A stretch of 64,000 nucleotides of DNA from Mastigias papua (lineage: Eukaryota > Cnidaria > Scyphozoa > Rhizostomeae > Mastigiidae): positions 12,526,786 through 12,590,785 of the forward strand of contig OZ025278.1 in assembly GCA_964019165.1 (NCBI GenBank). The letters run 5' to 3'. How positions within the stretch are numbered: position 1 is the stretch's first letter; every line of letters begins with the position of its first letter. Positions 23,789 through 34,571 of the stretch are shown here, in pieces. The notes beneath the pieces were generated by a model. It was not told the DNA's origin and did no database searches. It worked only from the letters and a program-made list of their open reading frames with translations. Position numbers and translations under genes: made by a program.

Positions 23789-26446
23789 ATGGGGAACGAT
23801 TTAACAAGAACGCTCCAGCCAGCACAGGGAACAACAGCCATTTTGTTCATTGGAACGATTTCAGCCTTGGCATTCCTCTTTCCAGACAATGCAAGATCCT
23901 CTCATTTAGCTTCATTCGTCCATCTTTCAACAGTTTCAATATGGTTTGGAATTCAGTTTTGGGTTACATTTGTAGCAGGTACTTTTTATTCTTATGAAAT
24001 ATAAATAAATAATATCTATTTGCTGGTTGAAGAGACGGGGCCAGGTCGCTTTTCCGACAGTTCGATATTCCGACAGTTCGATATTCCGAAAGTTGGACAA
24101 ACAATGTTAATTTACCTAATATACCAAAAATCAAGGAAAATTTCTTACAGTAGGATTAGAAAATATTTTTCTGCTACTGTCTATTAATTTGAAACAAAGT
24201 TTTTGCCTCAAGCTTCTTTGCTTTTTTTCTTTCTTAGTTAACCGAGCTAACTAGTTGTTGATTCTTTTCTCTTTTCGGTTTTGAGACAATATTCGCGACA
24301 ATATTCACAGAATTTTTGATATTAAATCCGTGCAAAAATATTCCATAATTTACATAACTAACGCGCACCATAAACTCTTATTCAAATTGTCCGCGTATTT
24401 AAGCAAACTTTCCACTCTGGTAAATGGGTTTCTAATAAAATGGGTTTCTTATAAAAATATTTCATTATGTGTGGTGCCCTGGAAACAAGTTTTACCCCCT
24501 TGCCCTTTTCAGGTGCAGGCGTCCCTGGTCTTATAAATGTACTTACCTAAGGAATGTACTATAACATAGTCAAAATCAACTGTCGGAATATCGAACTGTC
24601 GGAATATCGAACTGTCGGAATATCGAACTGTCGGAATATCGAACTGTCGGAATATCGAACTGTCGGAATATCGAACGGACCCCAAAGAGACGATGCTCTC
24701 CCAGGAAACAACTTCCATGTTTGATATCGTATCGAACCTACAACCTCCCCCCCCCCAGGCGTGCCCCCCTTGCAAACTGAAGATACAAATGTTGATTCTG
24801 GCTCTTCAACGATAGCAGCATTTATTATTTGAAGGTTTGCAACCCTTCTACTCATAACTGCTGCCACCTGAAAGGTATTCTGTCTAAGGGAGCTTTTGGG
24901 TCATTTAGTAATGGAAAATCCCCTCAATATGGGTGTAGCAGGTAGACACTTTTCGACAGTGTTGCTCGGTCTATATAATCCATAGCCCTACGTGTGGGTC
25001 TGGCTTACATCCTGGGGTGGTAGGTCAAAATTGTGAATCTCTGATAATGGAAAATGTCAGTTACTAGATTGGGGATATCAATGTAATGACATTTGGTCAT
25101 TAAAGCCTACACAAAGTACTGTGTGTGCCCATGATAGCAGCCAGATCTACTATTCTTTTATCTTGTATATGACGTAATTCCAAGAGAAGACTACACCCAT
25201 CTTAAACAAGAATGTGGTTCCATGATAATTTCTTATTTTATGTTCTGATAAAATGTGCTCTCTTACCTCAGGCTTGACAAAAATGAAGCTGTTACCAAGG
25301 CACTACTTTGGACTTGTACAAAGTCATCTTTTTCCCAAAGCTTTTCTTTATGGCTCATGTCTGACCTGTGTATCATTGGGGTCATTTGTGATGAAACATC
25401 CCATGTCTTCCTGGCAGTCTAATGAAAACCTGCAGGTATTACTCAGTTAAGCCACTGTTGCCAGTTTAACTGCTTAGTACAAAGCATCTGAATGTTTACA
25501 GAAATAGATATATAACTCCTGCTCCTTCTCTAATATTGAAAGATAGGAGATTTTTGACTTAATGCCACCAGCATAGCTACTAAATGTTTGAGAACCCTGT
25601 CAGGTCTAGTTTCTCCAAACCAAATTGACCAATCATCATGCACAATGAGCCTAGTCTTAGCATGTTTGGTCAGTATCATGCATGATGATTGGTTGATTAG
25701 GTTGGGAGAAGATAGACTTGACAGAGTTCTCAAGCATTTGGTAGCTATGCTAATGCCTCACATTTTTAGAATGATGATCTGCAAAAGTGTGTCTGTATCT
25801 GTATCTAATCTATTATGCATTAAAACATTTTTAAAACAATTGAAACATAGGACAAGGGCCACGACGAGAATCATAGTCAATCAAAATATTCCATTTTTCA
25901 TCACATCATTAATAATCAACACTACCAGATCTTTTGACAAATCCTTTATGACAAATATTGACATACTCTTGATGATAATCCATTAATTCATTAAGGCGTT
26001 TTGGGGCAGAAGTTGTCCCATCTTTAATTAATATGAATAGAAAAGGTGGGGCTTACATAGTCTATTGGAACAGTAAACCATAAATTGGGATGTGTTTTAA
26101 CAATTGAAACAGTTAATTCTCACTTACTACTCTGATAAAATAGTTTACTATAAGTTTGAATTATTAGGTTCTCTCACTTGGAACTAACCTGATTGCAACA
26201 CTCATCAATTACCTTGCAATTGCACCAAGAATGAATAGCTACATGGTACAAGAACATAAGTTTGAAAAGGAACATGGCCATGGAGATGAAATTGGTCCCA
26301 TAACTGATGAAGCACTGCTGGAAATCCCAATGTACAAAGAGATGCGAAGAAAGTTTTTCATTTATCATGGGATATCAACAACCCTCAATCTTCTGGCATT
26401 TGTGTCAAATGGGATGTATTTTTGGCTCTTGAGCAAGAAACTCTAG
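23789..26446 (+). CDS. TMEM205-family membrane protein, copy A (3 exons)
   Basis: Coding exons 23789-23978, 25272-25435 and 26168-26446 (donors GCAG|GTACTT and CTGCAG|GTATTA; acceptors ACCTCAG and TTATTAG; intron phases 1 and 0) give 210 residues; human TMEM205 is 189. TMEM205 is a multi-pass membrane protein (DUF4149 family), linked in human cells to secretory traffic and cisplatin resistance. Family hallmarks seen: WFGIQFWVTFVAG at the first splice, LPRHYFGLVQSHLFPKAF in exon 2, APRMN...EKEHG in exon 3, then RRKFFIYHGISTTLNLL. Five hydrophobic segments are visible. The start ATG follows the short divergent promoter; a polyadenylation signal follows the TAG stop by 33 bases. Intron 1 hosts a foldback-type transposon and intron 2 a long palindrome. 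The copy at 27838-30534 is an inverted paralogue with the same intron phases. Confidence 0.9.
24037..24683. mobile_element. Non-autonomous DNA transposon with tandem-repeat terminal inverted repeats
   Basis: 647 bases in intron 1 of TMEM205 copy A. The left end begins GGGGCCAGGTCG and the right end, inverted, GGGGTCCGTTCG. Both continue into tandem 16-base units (TTCGATATTCCGACAG), about two at the left and six at the right. Flanks are GAAGAGAC (24029-24036) and AAAGAGAC (24684-24691), a 7-of-8 match consistent with an 8-bp target duplication. The interior is AT-rich and non-coding. An 8-bp duplication is typical of hAT elements; the satellite-like ends recall foldback elements. Confidence 0.85.
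25570..25751. mobile_element. Long palindrome (MITE-like) in TMEM205-A intron 2
   Basis: Arms of 73 bases (25570-25642 and 25679-25751) are inverted copies with about 10 mismatches, separated by a 36-base loop. The arms begin AGCATAGCTAC and end CCAATCATCATGCA. No coding content. Good candidate for a non-autonomous foldback element or a strong intronic RNA hairpin. Confidence 0.85.
26104..26162. repeat. Direct repeat flanking TMEM205-A exon 3 (left copy)
   Basis: About 59 bases, starting TTGAAACAGTTAATTCTCAC. It ends five bases before the exon 3 acceptor, so it contains the branch-point region. It is nearly identical to 26738-26796. Confidence 0.9.
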
Positions 26447-26478
26447 GTTTTATTCAATTTGTTATCTAATACTCTGAT

Positions 26479-26484
26479 AATAAA
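26479..26484 (+). terminator. Polyadenylation signal of TMEM205 copy A
   Basis: Canonical AATAAA 33 bases after the TAG stop of the last exon. Confidence 0.6.
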
Positions 26485-27837
26485 CATTAGTTGCTGTAGC
26501 AAGTGGATATGACAAAATCCATTGCTGGTGAATACAAATTTGCTTCATTAAATTTCTAAGTGCTTATTAGGAATGACAAGCTATACTGTAGTGAGAATAG
26601 AGACCCACCAAAAAGAGAGAAAACACTGTATCACACCTTTTAGATTGTTCACCATCAGAGGTATTGTAGGAATACACATTACACATTTGCAAATTCTTGG
26701 TATAACTTCCTTACAGATCTTTCCTTGTATACCAATATTGAAACAGTTAATTCTCACTTACTACTCTGATAAAATAATTTACTATAAGTTTGAATAATAA
26801 TAATGAAATAAAATGGACACCTTAGTGTTCTACCTTACTATTATACCTAGGAAGAGGTTCAACCATTTAAATAGATGTAGCTAAGTTAGAGTTTTCTAAA
26901 TTACCTATGCCAGTCCAACATCTACTAAAAAAAGAGGTTAGGCCACTCGGGAATGATGATGTTATACCCTCTAATATTTCAAAGCATTCAGAAATGTCAG
27001 ACAAATATTTCTGGTAAAACGTTTTATTTAAGTTAAGTGGTGCACGAAGAACTTTATTCATTGCCACATATACAATTCAATACTAAATATAGTGGATTTT
27101 AGGGGGAGCAAGGGGGGTAAAAGTGCCCCATAATGTAGATTACTAGGAAATGTGGCATATAGTGGGACAACTCTAGGAACTAAAATAAGGATAGCAGATC
27201 TATTCTACAAAAGTTGGCAAACTCTCTACCTATGTCCCCTTACAGATTCATGAATATCCACCACTGACATAAGATGGTTATGATTTAAGTGCTAAACCTG
27301 GGAGGTGTTAATAAGGTGTTAGATATAAGGGATGTGATGTGGGTATTAGATGAAATTGTACCTTCCCCTAGATATATTTTGCCCCCTATGCAAAGTATCA
27401 AAACACCCCTGACTACAGAGTAGTTGTAGGATTATGAGAGAGACTATGCAGCACAAAAACTTCACATAATAACTATTCATTCCAAATATTGACAAAATTC
27501 AGATTTAATACGAGGGCAAACTTTCAGTCTTTATCTAATGCAACCCTCTTGAGCATTAGCAACACTCGTGACTTTTCAATTACAGCACATTACTTATGTA
27601 GCATGGGAAATGAAAGCAAAAAAGCAGAGACATAAAATTATATTTGGATCAATGAAGGTTGCTATCTTAGATTGGTATACACTTGAGCCAGAAATTTAAC
27701 ATTTGAATACAAATTGTGTCATTGTCCCATCCATGACCCAGAGTCTGGAAATTCTTTCAATATAATAGTTCTTCCTAGTTATAATTGGACACAAATATCA
27801 CCCATTTGATTATCAATATTTATCAAGCTAAGCTAAA
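26485..27837. other. Spacer between the convergent TMEM205 genes
   Basis: About 1.35 kb of non-coding DNA holding the right copy of the 59-base direct repeat and a G/C-homopolymer patch (27100-27140) typical of repeat debris. I see no further gene. Confidence 0.6.
26738..26796. repeat. Direct repeat flanking TMEM205-A exon 3 (right copy)
   Basis: Same ~59-base sequence as 26104-26162, with about three mismatches, lying 3' of the gene. The pair brackets exon 3 and its polyadenylation signal. Confidence 0.9.
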
Positions 27838-30534
27838 TTACCACACAATATTCTTCTGTAAATACCAGAGGTATCCAAACGAACAGCCCAGTGAGACCAT
27901 GTTTACTAATGAAGATATTCCATGAAGCTTGAAGAACTTGCCTCTAAGGTCCATGTATATCTTATCTCCTTTCAATGCTTCACTTAGTGGAACCCCAACC
28001 TCTTGTCCTCCTTCATCATGTTCCCTCTCATACTTGTGACATTTAAACATTTGCTCAGTTGTGACAGGCTCTATGAAATAGCAGTTTGCAACATTGGCAG
28101 CGAGCATTGTGCTTAAGATCCAGCCCTGAAAGGAGAAAATATTGTGCATCATGTTGATGACCCTCTACTCCACACTTGTTGAAACAGTATTTAGGATTAA
28201 GTGATAATTCACTGAAATGAAATTAAATGAAAATAGCATTTCCAGAGTATCAGTGAACAGAATGATGGCAAAGCTTCCAGTTTATCAGATACACTATAAG
28301 CAAACTGACATTGACATATAATCCAGCTCCAGTCCATCTATATCTTAATTTTTAATTCTTTCATAGGTGCTAGGGCTGCAGATGGGGTATAAGAAACAGC
28401 AGGGGGTTTGCACAGTCTGCAGCATGCTAGGTTTCAAGAATCTGCAAGCATTCATGAAACTTTCATATGTAAAAAATTACTTACTTGCACTCTGTAATCA
28501 CCCTGCCAGAGTCTAATTGGATGGTGACCTGCAAAGGTTGCTAGAGCAATACTAGAACAGAATGTTCCAGACAAGAAATATTTTGGAAAGAGCTTGCTCT
28601 GCACCAAACCAAACATCTGTCTTGGCATTACCGTGAACATTACAATTCCTGCAAAAGATGATTTATAGGTTTTTGTTTATGTGCAAGGAGGCATACTTGC
28701 TGCTGGGAGTTTAATCAATTTCTACCAGGGATATTTCTAAGGTGGGCAGAAAGGGGCCATGGCCCCCAGGAAATTGTCTGGCTTCCTGCATTGGCTCTTC
28801 CCACTGTTCATAGAAAATCATCTGGAATAAGATGCTATAAGCACTCTTCATATATGATGTTTATTTCTCACTATTATTAATCATGTTGACTGTTGTAATC
28901 CTCAAGTTCCATAAATGACTGAATAACTGCCCAGGGTGCTTACTAAAAAGTTTTTCCTCCAACCTGGGAAGGTGGTTATTCAACAGTTGCAATTAGTAAC
29001 TTTAGTTCAGTACAGATAACAGGAATAAAAATGTTCAATAATTCAATGCTTTTTCTGAACTCCTATTGGAATCAAAAACAAAATACTATACAATTACAAC
29101 ATCAATGTCACATTTGTCATTGCCATGGCTGATAAACATTCTCATTTTTACTTAAACTTTGATGATTCTCAAATTCTGAAGTGACCATAACCATCAGTTC
29201 AAATAAAAGTTCCTTCCTTCTTAGGGGTGGCACATATTCAACAGGTGCTAATACTGCCAAGGTCTGCTCTACCCCAAGACCAGGGGGTTTGTGAGAACCC
29301 TTTGGTTGGGGGTGTGCATCCTTCAAAAAGTATCTGATTTTAATGATATAATGGCCTAATATTACCTGATCTTCCCACACTCAAAAAAGTTGGAGATAGG
29401 CATTTCTATGATGTACTGGTGTCACTACACTCAAGTCTTACCACATAAAATTTTGTATATGGCTCTTATACTGACTTACAAGTCAACATAAAGTACCAAA
29501 AAGTGATTCCTGTCCAACCTGTGTTAGAACACACTAGTTTGCATATAGTTTCCTTTTCATTAGCTGATTATAATCACTCTGAAATACAAAGGTATCTATT
29601 GCAAATTAACTTCAGGAAGTGTATGTTGTATCTGGCAAATTGAAAGTCAACATTTCCACCTCTGATCATAGTGGTGGCTCACAGAGACACTACTCCAAGC
29701 AAGCAAGCAACATACCACCACCAGTAAAAATTAGAAGTTCTCCTGGACCATAGATTTCAGACATGCCTGATGGACAACATGCATTGCAAGATTGTCTTTA
29801 CCAAGCTTCTACTTATAAGGCTCAGTTGTTTCTTGACAGAACTAGATTGCCCCCCTCCCCCGATTTTCCAGGCTAGAATTGACACTGCAGCTGCTGGCAG
29901 CAAGATTCAAGGCACATCAGTTTCAATTCGTACCTGAGGGAATTTCGAGTTGGCTGAAATTCATAATCTAATCACAAGTAAAAGGGTGGCGGAGCAACAT
30001 TTTGGGTGGGTGTGGGGATATAGAGTGGACAGATTAAAATTGCAGGGATACAGAGGGTGCTAGAACGCGCAGTAAAGCACATTTGCTATAATAAGTGGAG
30101 GAGTTACAGCCCCCCCCCTCCCATCAAGTACTGAAGTACTTTTGCAATGTTTTGTGGTATCTGGACAATATTTCACCTTGGTAGTGTCGGAATATCAATG
30201 CATATGGGCCGTTTACGTACGAATGGTCTGAGTTCACTAATACTATGGTGTTGGCCATTACGCAAATTCTTTCTATGTGAAGACCCCAAAATTGCTCCCT
30301 AAGTCTGAGCTACACACATACAGAGAAAATTGAAGAATCATTTAAGTTACCAGCTACAAATGTAACCCAGATCTGTGTTCCAAACCAGGTAGCGATGGAG
30401 CCAAGGTGAAATAACTTTATGGCCGTGTTGCCAAGTTTGTCCTCAAACATGTAGACTGAGGCAGAGCTCAACGCTATCAGCGCAGTTGCAACTGGCTTAC
30501 TCAAGGATGGCAAATGGCTCACTACTGCTCCCAT
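27838..30534 (-). CDS. TMEM205-family membrane protein, copy B (3 exons)
   Basis: Minus-strand coding exons 30351-30534, 28485-28648 and 27838-28125 (donors GCTG|GTAACT and CAA|GTAAGT; acceptors TTTTGCAG and CTTTCAG; phases 1 and 0) give 211 residues. The product is a multi-pass TMEM205/DUF4149 membrane protein. Seen: WFGTQIWVTFVAG at the first junction, MPRQMFGLVQSKLFPKYF in exon 2, then EPVTTEQM, KYEREH and LRGKFFKLHGISSLVN in exon 3, very close to vertebrate TMEM205 motifs (EPRTTAAM, FFRYHGLSSLCN). Exon 2 is exactly 164 bases, as in copy A, and both introns match in place and phase, so the two genes are duplicates in inverted, tail-to-tail orientation. Protein divergence is substantial, so the duplication is not recent. 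CCAAT-type motifs lie 120-180 bases upstream. Confidence 0.9.
29985..30121. repeat. Dispersed repeat, unit 1
   Basis: About 135 bases in intron 1 of TMEM205 copy B. It shares GAGGGTGCTA[G/A]AA, GCGCA, AAAG and TTTGCTATAA in order, ending TACAGCCCC, with 30854-30980 in the same orientation. Probably a remnant of one non-autonomous element family. Confidence 0.8.
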
Positions 30535-30853
30535 TCTTTGGCAGGATTGAATGGCCTAGAAACACCGTGGAGAGAGTTACTTATTTCCTTGCATAATAAT
30601 GGTAACTTGCATGAAACAATGACAACTACTTGATGTAAACTACAACACCGAATCTGACAAATCTTGATTGGTTGCGATCCGCTAGAGTCCTAAGAACAGT
30701 TGACCAATCAGAAGGCCAGGCCCCCAATTTGACACTTCATTAGAATCCCGGGTATAAAATCTAAAGAGGTACTCCTAAGTTTGTATTTAAAAGCCACCCT
30801 TCCTAAGGTACACTTAAGTAAAACGATGATCCTAAAAAATGGCTACGGCATGT

Positions 30854-30980
30854 ACAGGGGCAGCGGGGCAGTGTTTTAATGGTGGGATTTTGGGGGACAG
30901 ATTAGAATCTCGGGATATAGAGGGTGCTAAAAAGCGCACTAAAGTGGATTTGCTATAAAAGTGGAGGGACTACAGCCCCT
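30854..30980. repeat. Dispersed repeat, unit 2
   Basis: Second copy of the element at 29985-30121; the copies align from GGGTGG/GGTGGG through to the terminal TACAGCCCC with scattered substitutions. Direct orientation, ~870 bases apart. Confidence 0.8.
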
Positions 30981-31250
30981 ACAAGCCCTGCTGCCAATGA
31001 TGCACCCTTGAGTAGCGAATAAACGGGGGTGGGACTAATCAGGACGTTGGAAAACGTTCTGAAAAACAATAACTGAGGATTGGAACAAAGTGGGGGTTGG
31101 ACAATATAACTCATAGATATTGCGAAGGACAAATTAGGAAGATTGGCTAATCATATATTGTCAATAAACGCAAGGTAAGGGGAATTATAGTTGATAGTTA
31201 TAGCGTAAGCGATTATTAAATAAATTTCTGGTTATTCTCCAACGCTAAGC

Positions 31251-31341
31251 TGCCGTTAGCTACCTGGAAGTTACCGTAACTGCCGCCGGGAGAACTGAAC
31301 AAGTTCAACTTTCTCCCGGTTGTTACGGAAGGTTAACGGCA
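31251..31341. repeat. GC-rich imperfect palindrome
   Basis: TGCCGTTA...CCGTAAC...CCGGGAGAA on the left is matched inverted by TTCTCCCGG...GTTACGG...TAACGGCA on the right, around a small core that is itself self-complementary (GAAC-AA-GTTC). It stands out because the surrounding sequence is AT-rich. No coding frame. Confidence 0.75.
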
Positions 31342-32166
31342 CATCAAACAGCCGCCGGCGGTAACGTAAGAAAGTTTTTCCATTGAAACTTAAAGTGCCT
31401 ACGATGCCGGGAGCATGGGAGATGGCGGATGGCTGAAGGCAGTCGCAGGAAGTCGCAAGTACCTAACGGATATATGGAAACCAGATTTAAATGCAACTAG
31501 TCTACGAGAGGAAACAAAATTTCACTGGAGAGATCTTCAAAATTAATAACTAAGGGGTTGGAATAAGTACGGGGGGTTGGAAGAAATTTGAAAAATTAAA
31601 AATCGAGGGGGGACGATTATTCGGTACTCAAGGGTACAGAATGAGCTATGGGGTTAATGCAGTGGTACCATAGATTAACATAGAAAATATACTAAAAATA
31701 AAATACTTCACGGAAAGGCAGCAGGATAAACTGTTGTGCAAAAAGTCAAATGTTTATTCGAAGGGGCGCTCATATAACCATTATTTCTGGGGGGAGGGGC
31801 TTTTTAGTATTCAATAACAATGGTTTTGTAACCGATTTTAAATATGTTGAGATAAAATGACAGGCAATCATTCGAGGGGGTGCTCCTTGGGGGAAATATG
31901 ATTCAATTGACACTTGCCATATTTCTTGGTGTACCCAGCGGACTGAATGGATGATAATCTATGCTGAGTGAAGAGAAAAGGTGGAATGTACACAACATAA
32001 GTCACAGGTCAGTTAACTCAATGTTTTCATGAAAGAGAAATTCTACAAAAGTAATATATAAGCGAGGTCTGCCAACTAATAATGTACATTATATTACTTT
32101 TTGCGTGGCCCTACGATACTCGCGTGAATAGGTTTCGTCGCGTAACAGGAGGTGGGTGCTTATCCA

Positions 32167-32322
32167 GCACCGTAGCCAAGGGGGGGCTTGGGGGGGCAAG
32201 GCCCCCTAGACTTGTGAGATTTGATTCTGTGCCTCCCCTAAAGATACGAATTATATAGATATATGTATTATACATATTGGCTGTGCCCCCCCTTTGAATT
32301 CAAGCTGGCTACGGGCCTGTGC
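32167..32322. mobile_element. Miniature element with target-site duplication
   Basis: 156 bases with ends GCACCGTAGCCA and, inverted, GCACAGGCCCGTAGCCA, flanked on both sides by TTATCCA (32160-32166 and 32323-32329). The match extends a few bases further because TGC precedes each copy. Interior is rich in G and C runs. Classic non-autonomous DNA transposon structure. Confidence 0.85.
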
Positions 32323-34571
32323 TTATCCAACGACTCACATCAGTCCTATATGTTGATATTTTGTCGAAAGCGTGCAAAGCTCTGCAACGGTCTACAGGCT
32401 GGGAAATGGAGAGCAGGATGTAAAATGTCGAATTTACCTGGAGATAGTATCAAATTAATGGGAGCTATTTATCCTGAGTCCTGAAAATTTGATCTGGAGA
32501 AACTTCCTTCATTATGATGGTCAGTTGTCGTCTTTTGGGTACTGGGGTAGATATGGGTTGATAAAGTAAAGCTCTCCTAAATCACATGTGTAGGTAAAAC
32601 CATAGAATTCACAAATAGGCCGTTAACGATAATTAGGGGTGTGCTATCTTACAATATACTAACAAATGCATCCAATGAACATATGAGATAAGCAGAAACC
32701 TCGAAACAGTGGCGTCGCCCCAGTTTTCCCCGAGTTTGAATTCATTGAAATCCTTTAAAATATGTATTTATACCTATGTGTGACGATCGTTTGGGAAGAC
32801 TAACAAAAACTAAAAAATTGAAGAAGATCTGGTTAATAGAATCGCACAGCACTTTTCGTGGATATTTTTTAAGGCTATAAGTAACGAGAAATTTCAATTG
32901 TAAAATGAAAATATGAAGATATGTATACGAGAATTTGATTAATTCAAAGAGTTATTTATTGTAAAAAGGATGCTGTCTATGCTCCCCAAGCATCTGAAGG
33001 GCGTGTTGCTAAAAATTTCTGCCATAGGATCCATCCCTGTTTACTTTCTTTGGCAATGCCACTGCCTTGAAGTTAGGTGCAAGTATATATTGGAGAAATG
33101 TTGAACTTACAAGAATCCTCAATGATACTGTAATGCTTGTGGCTGAACTTCCGCACTAACTAAAGTCAATATATGAAATTCTGACTGCTATCTACAACTT
33201 AAATTTCACCATTAGGTTCAAAGAAATGTAATATGTTACAAATGATAAAAAAAGATCCGTCGAGACTAATCATAAACATCACCTAGATTAATGAACTATG
33301 GGACAATAAATCCCCACTTTGGGGACTGGCTAATTAGAGTAACACAAGCTTATGTGTACTAGAACTGAAGAAGAAGTACTCAAAGGGAAAGCAATAGATG
33401 CCCAATGCAATAGAAGAGAAACGTTATGTCAATTTGGTCAATTTGGAAGTATTGTTCACTGAAGAGATTCCAAAAAAGTTTCGAAACGTTTCATCCTCAA
33501 AATCAAGGAATGTCTGTTTCTCTTTTATATGCAAAGGTCAAATGCATAATGGATTAAGAACGGTGGTTAGATAAACCACAGGCTGTTTACTTTTGCAGGT
33601 ACACACAGTCAGCTACATTGAGCACCTAAATCAGAGTCAGACCTCTCGATATTTACATGGGAGAGGCAATGCAAAAGATGCTACAATATGGGTAAATCTA
33701 AAGGGCCACTGCCCTCATTGTCAACGATTATGACACAATGCATTTGAATCTGTAAGGAAAGTTGCAAAAACTATGGGAATTTCAAAATCCAACACCAAGA
33801 GCTTGCGCACGAAATGCACTGATGGGTAGTGCATCCAAAATACGCCGTTCACAACAATTTGTTCTATTATATTAAAAACAACGTAAAATTTCTATGAGAG
33901 GCAAGCTTAAGAACGCTGAAGGAAGTCGTCAGCTTTAGTCAACGACAAAAAGTGTTCTTTCTAAATCAAAACAAAATTAAAACTTCAAGTTTCCTCCCAT
34001 TAGATCATATCTTTCAGATGCACTACCCAAAAATGAGACTTCCCTAGAAATCAAAGTCAGAGCTCTCAAGTCTCATACATTTCAGCGATTTCTCACTCTC
34101 ACACGCAAAAGGAAAAACATTTCACTCATTCTAATATTTTGATATGAAATTTGAAAGTCATAAAGTTCATTCTCTGGCAGAAGTAGGTGTTGATTGTGCC
34201 TGCCTTCCTGGACAAAACGAGGAACTATTGTGATTACGGTACTTGATGGCGTTTCTTCGAATCGTATAAGTCCACTTCGCTAGGCTTCTTTGAGCCTCCA
34301 GCTTGAAACAGTGATCGATAATATATCTTGATTTAATTCTGGGATGCTACAAATGCTATAAAGTGTCTTCGTAATGGAGCAAAGAAAATCTCACTCATAT
34401 TCAGCTATACAACTCGAGAGCTCTGCAAAGTGAATTGATTTCACATATACAATATACCTCACAAGACAAAAAACTGCTCCTAAACCAATATAAACTGAGT
34501 TGGATTTACACTACATAATATTATACATAGAAATTAATAATCTACAATCTCCTGGCCAAATAACTTATCAA

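Larger units (their letters stand above)
30535..34571. other. Intergenic region between TMEM205 copy B and RNF19
   Basis: About 4 kb without a credible gene. It contains CCAAT motifs near 30668 and 30708 (possible promoter of copy B), a dispersed repeat (30854-30980), a GC-rich palindrome (31251-31341), a miniature element with target duplication (32167-32322) and otherwise AT-rich unique sequence from ~32330 on in which I see nothing. Confidence 0.6.
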
